Origin: Populus alba
Taxonomy: Eukaryota > Streptophyta > Magnoliopsida > Malpighiales > Salicaceae
Assembly: GCF_005239225.2 (NCBI RefSeq)
Contig: NC_133300.1
Coordinates: forward strand, 18,899,584-18,963,583
Length of the DNA stretch: 64,000 nt
Direction of reading: 5' to 3'
Part shown: piece by piece, positions 56,183 through 64,000 of the stretch
Numbering within the stretch: the first letter of the stretch is position 1
Layout: the number at the start of each line of letters is the position of its first letter
The notes under the pieces: model-generated
What the model was told of the DNA's origin: nothing
Database searches by the model: none
The model's input: the letters and a program-made list of their open reading frames with translations, nothing else
Position numbers and translations under genes: made by a program

Positions 56183-56925
56183 GTATTTAGAGAGAATTTT
56201 GTTATTATTAGAAATTATTGATGATTTCTAACACCAATGAAAATATCAATGGAATTACTAATGAAATATTATTTTTAAAAAGTTGCTCATTAAATTTTTC
56301 TATCCGTTAATAATTTATAATACTAATAAAAATATCAATGAAAATTTTTTCTAGCATTAAAAATTGTTGTCGGAATAAAAAAATCTAAAAAATTAGAATT
56401 GCTAACGGAATATTCTTTCCATAGCAGATTCCATTAATGATCTTTAATTTATAATTAAAAAAAAAACTAATAGTAAGAACACCAGCCTTCTTTACTGTAA
56501 AAAAACATATGATAGAGTAAGAAAAAAAAACTGAAAAATCAATAAAATTAAAAATATATATAGTAAAAAAAACCGAACTGTGAAAAAAAACCGATTAAAA
56601 TTTTTTGAAAAAACTGGCCAGCTCGGTTTCGGTTTTATAACTCTAAAATCGAAACAAAACCAGACCCAAACCGAAAAAAAACCGAGCCAAACCAAAAAAA
56701 ATAGAGCCAAAATCGGAAAAAAACTGAGCCAAAATCGAGAAAACGAAGCCAAGCCGGTTTTTGTCCTAAAAAACCGAACCGAAACCGGTCGGTTTGAATC
56801 GGTTTCGGTTTTAAAAATAAAATTAGTTTGGTTTTTTTTTTTTGATAAAAACTGAACCGAACCTAACCGAAAATGATCACCCCTAACTAGCACTGCCAGC
56901 AATGTGTGTAAACAAGAGTCAGGGT
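56183..56925. other. AT-rich non-coding stretch with CCGAAC/GGTTCG-rich segment
   Basis: 56183-56480 has loosely repeated CAATGAAAATATCAATGG-like words, reminiscent of transposon ends but without a defined terminus. 56570-56870 is made of degenerate AACCGAACCGAAACCGG and GGTTTCGGTTTT words giving open frames on both strands. A possible end, TAGGGGTGATCA on the minus strand (56876-56887), has no partner. No gene. Confidence 0.4.
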
Positions 56926-57112
56926 ATCAGAAATCTTGAGGGGTAACTCAACTAGTTAAAATTTGAGTTTACTCTTTAATGATTATGAATTCGAATCTTC
57001 TTAAGATTATTGAAGGTTTATATGGTCGTTAACTTCAAGGCTCATGGGATAAAATTAATCGAAGTATGCGTAAGTTAACCCGAACATCCATATTAATTAA
57101 AAAAAAAAAAAA
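56926..57112 (+). mobile_element. tRNA-derived SINE with 9-bp target duplication
   Basis: 187 bp. Near the head, TAACTCAACTAGTTA resembles a pol III A box; TGAATTCGAATCTT, ~40 bp later, resembles a B box. It ends in a run of A (57099-57112). The target duplication AGTCAGGGT is at 56917-56925 and 57113-57121. Tail, boxes, size and duplication together identify a SINE. The SINE family is not identified. Confidence 0.75.
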
Positions 57113-57121
57113 AGTCAGGGT

Positions 57122-57536
57122 CACATGTCTCCCATTCATTGGCTTCACTGCAGAGAAGAACTTTGTCTGTACATGTCTGTAGAGAAAAATATATTACTTC
57201 TCTTTTGTTGGTTGGATGAAGTATATATATAGCATCCATGGAGAGAAATGGTTGCCTTCGTCTATAGATGTCTTCTACCACTACAAAGGAAAAAATGAGA
57301 ATCAATCAACTTGGTGAATGCAACGATTGAAATGCTCTTCACAGTAATTTTGTAACCATACGGACAACCAGTGGAGGGTTAAAGAGAAGCATGACTTCAT
57401 ATTTCGTTGTATGTCATTGAAAACCAAATTATTTCCAGTTAACCGGATACTTCAAGCAATACCCATAAAGGAGGAGCTGCCATGTCTTCCAGTAGCTGGA
57501 CCGGTTTGGGTTAGGAGAAAGACCGGTAAAAGCAAA
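57122..57536. other. Non-coding stretch
   Basis: No frame with a recognisable product on either strand. Composition is less AT-rich than the neighbourhood, so a decayed gene fragment is possible, but I cannot support one. Confidence 0.3.
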
Positions 57537-58040
57537 TAAATAAATTATCTAGTCCTTTCTGTTCATTTACGTTTTTATTTTTTTAAAAAAATAGAAGAAA
57601 AGAAATGAATAAATAAATATTATAAAAAAAGTAACCTGGTCAATGAACTAGGTAATTTATTTTTTTAAAAAAAGATTAATTAATTTATCTTTTAAAAAAT
57701 AGAGGAACTATTTTTTTTATGAGTTTTCACATTTTTTATATCCAATATGTATATTTATGCTCTAAAACAGACATCGGTTTTGAGAAGAATTGACAAAAAT
57801 ACGGACAACGTTGACAAAAAAAAAAAACACTAATTGAGAATATTTTGAAATGTTTGGAACCTAATTGAAAAAATTCATAGGTTTAAATGTAATTGAGAAT
57901 GGACATACAAGTTGGAGAGTAACATGAGGGTTTCCCTATAATAGAATTATGGTGTCTCTTCAACGCTTAATTATTTCTCTCTTTAAAGTTTTATTTTTTT
58001 TTATTTTTTTTCATGCAATTTTGGATCTTTATAAAATTAT
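57537..58040. repeat. 504-bp direct repeat, copy 1
   Basis: Nearly identical to 60657-61160. Contains GTCCTTTCTGTTCATTTACG near its start and TTATTTCTCTCTTTAAAGTT near its end. Non-coding. The repeats are 3120 bp apart. They do not show TG...CA ends, so I do not call them LTRs. Confidence 0.8.
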
Positions 58041-59132
58041 TTTTTTTTATAATTTTATTTTTTTATTTTTTTTATTTAAATTTAATCATTATTATAACAA
58101 CCTCAAAAAAAATTCAATCAATATATTCGTTTAACTCCCATATTCAAAAGTATTTAAGATTGTGGTGCTATTTTTCAAAATACTTTTATCTTTAAAAATA
58201 TATTAAAATAATATTTTTTTTAAAAAGAAATTATATCAGAACATTAAAATAATAAAAAAATACTAAAAAATATTAAATTAAAACTCTTAAAATAAATTTA
58301 AAAAATTTTGTTCATCAATTGATAGTTGGTGAACTAATTAAAGTTAAAAAAATTCAAGTTCCGATTTCCGAATCCCTTTAATCTTAAAATAAAATATATT
58401 CTGGCTATAATAAAATAAAATAAAATCCCTAGTCAATTCCACCATAGAAGTAGGCCTTCCGTGGAGCAAGGATCACAGGCTTTGATGGTGCCTCCGTTTT
58501 CTACCTTTTAGAATTGCACGGCCCAGCCCAACTGTCACAACACCATGTTATTCTTCAACATCAACGGCCCCCATAGTCTCAGCTCCAGCCGTCCAGTTCT
58601 CCACACCAAATATATCCAAGGTCACTCGCTGTTCCCCTCAATCTCTCACGCACATTCATATGCATGGATGGAATTAGATTTTAGGTTGCTGTAATAATTT
58701 AGTTTTCGGGCTGAAATGTAAAAAAGACCGATTTGATTTCTCTTTCATGTATTAGAAACTCATTTGACTTGTTCAAGAAATCGGATTTGAGGTGGGTTTC
58801 ATACAATTTTCCGAGATTAACTTCTTCTTTTTTGTGTTTCTGAGGTGTTAATTGTGGTTGTTGATGGAAGTGATTGGTAATGTAGTTTATTTATTTGTGG
58901 AAAGTCTCCACTCAACAAGTTCATTGATTGTTTCAAACTTGAGCAAATCATATCCATTGCTGACTGTTTGATGGTTAATCACTAGTCTTGTTTAACAATT
59001 TTTTCAAGGATCTTTAAATAATCTCTCACTATCTGCCTGTCTCTCAACTTTTGGATGTTGCATTATCACTTTGGGTTTTTCTTTTGATGGTACAACAATT
59101 AACACAGAGATATTTGAAACCACAATCCAACA
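58041..59132. other. Non-coding stretch with a promoter-like segment
   Basis: 58041-58430 is AT-rich. 58480-58680 is more GC-rich with CCGTCCAGTT, a possible TATA word (AAATATATCC near 58609) and CT-rich sequence, as in a plant core promoter with 5' UTR, but no coding region follows. 58690-59130 shows nothing coding. 59045-59095 recurs at 62068-62110. Confidence 0.3.
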
Positions 59133-59570
59133 ATGAACAAAGAGATATTTCAAAATCGCACCACAGTTTTGATCACATCTTTTGCGGTCTCTGGATATGA
59201 AATCTTATCTTTTCTTCAATCTTTGGTGTGTATACAATTGCAACCCCACAATCTTATCTTGTCTTCCATCTTTTATGTCCATTCATCTAATTTGAGGCAA
59301 TCTTCTCTGGCGTGTGATTCCCGATTTGTCAAGTCTACAACGTGGGAAGCCTAGCTACGTGGATTGGCCAGTGCGGGACAAAGACATTTACTGGGCAAAT
59401 TCAATTTGATAAATGTTGTCTTCAAATCACAGCCATGTTACTTCTCTCAAACTTCAATTGCTTAAATAGAGGCATAGCTAGTCAAGTCTGCACTGTGTAG
59501 AGCCCAATCAATATAGTTAGAGGACTGCAGTTTTAATATTTTAATATAATTAAAACACCACATTAATTAC
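59133..59570. repeat. Duplicated module, copy 1 (includes ~215-bp unit)
   Basis: 59150-59520 aligns by eye with 61355-61725 (CACAGTTTTGATCA, CACAATCTTATCTT, GGATTGGCCAGTGCGGGACA). The part 59354-59570 also aligns with 62517-62740. The short unit ATGTTGTCTTCAAATCA ... AGTCAAGTCTGCA occurs again at about 59595-59675 (shortened). Function unknown; possibly the remains of a repeated gene or an uncharacterised repeat. Confidence 0.6.
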
Positions 59571-60239
59571 AATTACATTACCATAAGAAAAGTCAAGTTG
59601 ATGAATGTTGTCTTCAAATCATAGCCATGTTGCTTCTCTGAAACTTAGCTAGTCAAGTCTGTAGTATGTGAGAAATCTAAAAAATAAAAGGTATATAAAA
59701 AAATTAAATTTTTTTTATAAATTAGTAAATTATCAATTTTTCTCTTTAATAATATCCATATATTAATTCAAGAAAATTTTAGAAATTAACTTAATCTAAG
59801 TACTTATTTGATTTTTTAAGATCTAGAAATATAATCCTTATATTAATTATATTCTAATCGTTAATTTTTAAATATATTTTAATTAAGGCATACTTAATTA
59901 AATCATCTCAGTTTAATTCCTATCTAGAGATTTTTAATGTATGTGGCTTATTAAGTTTCTAATATGTTGATTCAAATATAAATTATAATTAAATTAAACT
60001 GAGATGATTAATAATTATATTAAATCATCTCCCAACAATTGATTGATAAGAGTTATTATCTTATATAAGATTTAAAAATTCAAAATCTTTATTTTATAAC
60101 TTCTAAGTTTTAAGTACATTATTATTATTATTATTATTATTATATGAATGAATGACTATTAAAGTTATTAATTAGATGTTAGACTGGTGACGGAAATCGT
60201 AATGGCGGCTAATATTTCAAGTCGGCTTGAATATTACTG
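59571..60239. other. AT-rich stretch with inverted repeat and (ATT)n
   Basis: Holds the shortened repeat copy at 59595-59675, a 17-bp perfect inverted repeat (ATCATCTCAGTTTAATT at 59902-59918 with its complement at 59992-60008, 73-bp spacer), and an (ATT)n microsatellite at about 60117-60142. No gene. Confidence 0.6.
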
Positions 60240-60656
60240 CTCGACGGCTTAGCTAGGTAGATAGCTCAAGCTCAACTCAAGCGGGTGAAATATGATAGTG
60301 ACAGTTTGTAACAGCTAAATCCAGCTGGATCAGGTAGATAGATAGATAGACTGATAGAGAGAGTAGGAATCCAGAAAAAAAACAATCAACGGCTAGGATT
60401 GGGTTGGGTATTTGAGAATGGGTCCCGCTTCCTGTCCTGGAGAGAGGGGGGAAAGAAGACTTGGATGGTTTTCTTTCTCTCTCTACAAGGCACAGGGAAA
60501 ATGAAATAAAATGATGATGTTTTGTGGGACCCATGTGTCCCCTGAAATTGAAAGACCATACGACCACGTGTTGCCGGTAAGGTCACTTTCAATATTCATC
60601 CTCATCCTCATCTCTGTGGTCTAAATTATAAAACCAAGTCCTTTTAGTTTTTTTAA
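60240..60656 (-). promoter_or_regulatory. Promoter-like stretch, minus strand
   Basis: GC-rich against its surroundings. Contains the G-box core CACGTG (about 60565-60570), a CT/GA-rich tract with GAGAGAGG (about 60440-60490), and an AGAT microsatellite (60336-60351). Such a mix resembles a plant promoter and 5' UTR, but no ORF with a recognisable product follows within the window. The call is weak. Confidence 0.25.
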
Positions 60657-61160
60657 AAATAAATTATTTAGTCCTTTCTGTTCATTTACGTTTTTTATTT
60701 TTAAAAAAATAGAAGAAAAGAAATGAATAAATAAATATTATAAAAAAAGTAACCTGGTCAATGAACTAGGTAATTTATTTTTTAAAAAAAGATTAATTAA
60801 TTTATCTTTTAAAAATAGAGGAACTGTTTTTTTTTTTTGAGTTTTCACATTTTTTATATCCAATATGTATATTTATGCTCTAAAACAGACATCGGTTTTG
60901 AGAAGAATTGACAAAAATACCGACAACGTTGACAAAAAAAAAAAAACACTAATTGAGAATATTTTGAAATGTTTGGAACCTAATTGAAAAAATTCATAGG
61001 TTTTAAATGTAATTGAGAATGGATATACAAGTTGGAGAGTAACATGAGGGTTTCCTATAATAGAATTATGGTGTCTCTTCAACGCTTAATTATTTCTCTC
61101 TTTAAAGTTTTATATTATTTCTATTTTTTTTCATGCAATTTTGGATCTTTATAAAATTAT
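60657..61160. repeat. 504-bp direct repeat, copy 2
   Basis: Partner of 57537-58040, with only scattered substitutions and homopolymer length changes. The flanks differ, so the edges are sharp. Confidence 0.8.
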
Positions 61161-61725
61161 ATAAAGCACAATCCATATGTTGGAAGCAGAAGTCACAACT
61201 CACACCGACAAGGACAAGTTAAAGGTAGGTAGATAGGCTTGTAGCCGGAATCCGGGAAGTTCCTCCACAGCAATGAAACCAAGCCTTATTCTCCTACTAG
61301 TAACTCGCTTAAAAACCCTCCCTCCTCCGGGAAGTTCCTACATCTCACACGGGCAAAATTGCATCACAGTTTTGATCAGATCTTTTGCGATCTTTGGATA
61401 TGAAAGTGAAGGGTACATTGCCTCTTGGTTGCATAATTTCTTAGTGGAGAGGCACCTAAAGGAAGTTCTTGACTTTGGGGAGTATACAAAAGCAAACCCA
61501 CAATCTTATCTTTTCTTCAGTCTTTTATCTTTTCTTGATTTGTCAAGTCTACAACGTGTGAAGCCTACGCGGATTGGCCAGTGCGGGACAAAGACATTTA
61601 CTAACCGATAAGCTAATTCAAGTTGATGAATGTTGTCTTCAAATCATAGCCATGTTACTTCTCTGAAACTTCAATTGGCATAGCTAGTCAAAGTCTGCAC
61701 TGTGTAGAACCCAGTCAATTACTTT
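61161..61725 (+). repeat. Duplicated module, copy 2, with a 112-aa open frame
   Basis: 61355-61725 is the partner of 59150-59520. It retains ~90 bp that copy 1 lacks (about 61405-61490), so the plus-strand frame 61273-61611 is open and includes SWLHNFLVERHLKEVLDFGE. I do not recognise this protein. It may be an exon remnant of a host gene; the related copy 1 is not open in the same way. Confidence 0.35.
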
Positions 61726-62370
61726 ATTTAGTTTTGGTATCTAATTTAATTCTTGTTTTGTTGAATGTTTTTTTTTTAATATAATTTACTCTTTTCTTCA
61801 TTTATTTTTTCCTTTATCATTTTATTTTTTAAAATTTTTTATTTAAATTTTATCATTATTCTTTTAATTTCTTTTTCTTATTATTTTCTTGATTTATTGT
61901 TTTTTATTTTTAACTATCAATATTTTATTTCATTTAATTTCTTCGTTAAATAATAATTTTTATTTTTTTTATTGCTATTTTTAAAAAATTTCTTATTTAT
62001 TTTATTTTTTAATTTAATCTCTAATTATTATTATTTTATTTGATTTTTATATCATATTTGATCCTTTTGATGTTGCATTATCACTTTGGATTTTTCTTTT
62101 GATGGTACAACAGAGAACAGAGAGAAATTTGAGAGTTTTTTTCTACACGCAGTAGACAAAAATATTTCACAAATTAGCACAGCAGTGGATAAGTACATTA
62201 GCATATGAGCAACTAGGCATGTTTGTGTTTTTCTTGTTGAATTCATTTTCAAAGGTATTTAAAGTTTTATAATCAGAATTATTTGAGAAAGTAATTATTC
62301 GTTATAAAAATACATTTTGACTTTTGCATAGATAAATTATTTGAGAAGGCAAAAACTTCAATTGAAAAGA
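61726..62370. other. AT-rich non-coding stretch
   Basis: 61780-62060 is almost pure A/T with T-rich runs. 62062-62115 repeats 59045-59100 (GTTGCATTATCACTTTGG, TTTTCTTTTGATGGTACAAC). No gene. Confidence 0.6.
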
Positions 62371-62740
62371 AAAATCAAGGTGGAATGTTGTCTTCTAATC
62401 ACAGCCGTGTTGGTTCTCAGAAACTTCAATTGCTTTAATACAGGCATGGCTAGTCAAGTCCGCACCGTGTGGAGCCTAATGTAATTCCTTAAAATTTATG
62501 TGTGTAGACTGTAGAGCCACGCGGGTTGGCAAGCGCGGGAAGAAGACGTTTAGTAACCAACAAGGAAATTCAAGTTGACAGATGTTGTCTTCGAATCACA
62601 GCCGTGTTGCTGCTCAGAAACTTCAATGCTTTAATACAGACAGACATGGCTAGTCAAGTCTGCATCGTGTGGAGCCTAATTAGTGTAGTTAAAAGACAAC
62701 GGTTTTAATATTTGGATAAAATTGAACCACCACTCTAAAA
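62371..62740. repeat. Duplicated module, copies 4 and 5
   Basis: Two further copies of the ATGTTGTCTTCNAATCACAGCC ... GGCTAGTCAAGTC unit, at about 62378-62490 and 62517-62740. The last corresponds over ~215 bp to 59354-59570. These copies have CG where earlier copies have TG or CA, suggesting that the latter decayed by deamination. Confidence 0.6.
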
Positions 62741-64000
62741 TCACAAATATTTAAAAATATATAACCTTTCTCTATTCATCTCCAAGATAGACTAATATTT
62801 GATTATTCCACGGAGTGAGCAATTATTTTGTCCCTGTGCACTTCTCTTTTCCATAACCAATCTTGTGTTCCTGTTGGAATTTGCTCAGGTCACGAGTTGC
62901 ATGATTATCTCGAGATTTTTTTTTTATATATATAATTTTATTATTTAATATTAAATTGATTAAACATTATATTTCATAATTTATTTTGATTTGTTTACAT
63001 GAAATTATATCAGTTTCATGACTTAAGTTACAAGTTTGGTAAATTAACTCGAGTTGACTCGAGTAGTTTTTTCATGCTATTTTTTAATTGAATTTTTTTT
63101 CAATTTCATCATTTAAAATTAGATTAATTGAGAATTGAGCTTCATAATTTATTTTAAATTTTTTCTATGTTGTTATTTCGGTTTCATAACTAAGTTTTTG
63201 CAGGTTAATCCGAGTTTACTCGACCTATTTTTCTAATTGATTTTTTTTCAATTATATTATTTAATATTAGATTGATTGAAAAATGAGTTTAATGATTTTT
63301 TTTATTTACTTCTACAGGGTTATTAGGGTTTTATGACATGAATTGAAGATTTAACATAATAATCTGAGTTGATTCAAGGAAATTCAAATAGATTTGAGTA
63401 AATCCAAGTAGATCCAATATATTATTATTTTACTATTTAAAAAATAATATTATCTTCATTTATTTTATAAAACTATATTTTTACTTGTCATTTAAATTAT
63501 TTGAGACCTGTAAAGTTGATTAGTAGCTTCCAAGTAATTTAATTTTTTTTGGTTAGAAAATATAAAATGAATGACGGCCAATAAAAACATGATATGTTCA
63601 AATCATTTTCCATTTATAATAGTGTTTAGATAAGTGAGTGACCTCATCAACTTTGCTATTAAAAACATAATACGGGCAACCGTGCGAGTATGGTTTGGAT
63701 CGAGGTCGGGACAAGTGCTGGAGTTCATGATCGTGACCACCTAGCTTGTTCGAATAATTCTCTTCTATCACCCTTTTTTTTTAATGTTTGTTTCGAATAA
63801 GTTTTTGAGATTAGTTGTGATTATGATGTCATTCTACTGTCATTAAGAATAAATTAACTCTAACCGAGGATTAAAACACATTTATCAAAAACTTTTTGCA
63901 CTGTGTCTAGCTAATGGAGAATATATTGAAAAAAAAAATACCCTTGAGAATTCACAGCCAAAAGCGTTAATCACGTTTCTGTTTAAAACAGGAAAAGTCA
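62741..64000. other. AT-rich non-coding stretch to window end
   Basis: No gene or recognisable mobile element. Degenerate repeated words of the type TCAATTTCATTATTTAATATTAGATTGATT and GGTTAATCCGAGT recur about every 100-130 bp between 62930 and 63300, suggesting an old tandem repeat. Confidence 0.4.

Noticed and set aside
55604..56231. Frames of about 200 residues across the gap
   Set aside because: Composed almost entirely of X from the N run.
56183..56480. Terminal region of the CACTA element beyond the gap
   Set aside because: Word similarity only; no CACTA/TAGTG terminus and no TACCGACGG repeats.
56570..56890. hAT-type MITE rich in CGGTT words
   Set aside because: A possible right end (TAGGGGTGATCA on the minus strand) has no matching left end, and no 8-bp duplication was found.
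60277..60567. 96-aa minus-strand frame as a gene
   Set aside because: Low-complexity Ser/Leu-rich translation of a CT-rich, promoter-like stretch; no family resemblance.
57537..61160. The 504-bp direct repeats as LTRs of a small retrotransposon
   Set aside because: No TG...CA ends, no PBS or PPT at the inner edges, and no target duplication seen.

Overview
This window is eukaryotic, from a plant nuclear genome (probably a woody eudicot; no marker here fixes the genus). It is a repeat-rich block next to AT-rich intergenic DNA. Evidence: Ty3/gypsy retrotransposons of the Tat/Ogre-like lineage primed by tRNA-Arg, a CACTA (En/Spm) transposon carrying TNP2/DUF4218/DUF4216 and PF03004-like genes, plant-type T-rich introns, and a tRNA-derived SINE. 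I see no intact host gene. Five related LTR elements are called A to E here.

Layout. 1-838 and LTR 839-3186 are the 5' end of element D (minus strand), whose right boundary lies in the 3' part of element E (plus strand: internal 3187-4720, LTR 4721-6727). E lies in an intron of the second gene of a CACTA element (6728-11014). That CACTA's TNP2 pseudogene is cut at 11014/11015 by element A (minus strand). A1 has LTRs at 11015-14594 and 35910-39505. In sense order it carries a tRNA-Arg PBS, ORF1 (DUF7745-like plus coiled coil), gag, protease, a 211-bp intron, RT, degenerate RNase H, archaeal-type RNase H, integrase, a 3' tandem array of about 66-bp units, and a polypurine tract. A non-autonomous relative, C (22661-30603), is nested in A1's protease with a perfect AACAC target duplication. 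A second, internally deleted copy A2 (39506-43775) shares the middle LTR with A1 and is followed by a third LTR (43776-44809). Element B (LTR 44810-47445; internal to 55682) interrupts that third LTR and runs into a 500-N gap (55683-56182).

56183-64000 is AT-rich and apparently non-coding. It holds a SINE with a 9-bp target duplication (56926-57112), a 504-bp direct repeat (57537-58040 and 60657-61160), a dispersed ~110-215-bp module in five copies, microsatellites and a promoter-like stretch. Nothing there is a confident gene.

How it works together. A and B keep the full gag-pro / intron / pol plan but are broken by frameshifts, nonsense changes and nested insertions. C has no protein domains but keeps LTRs, PBS, PPT, leader and the splice-donor block of the family, so it would have depended on A/B-like proteins. 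The least expected observations are: an 18-nt motif present in opposite orientations beside two inferred splice sites; a 10-nt copy of the PBS core inside every LTR; a ~435-bp A-like patch in B's integrase; a 396-bp higher-order repeat in A's array; and a 211-bp pro-pol intron of equal length in two diverged elements. Identity statements were judged by eye, not computed.
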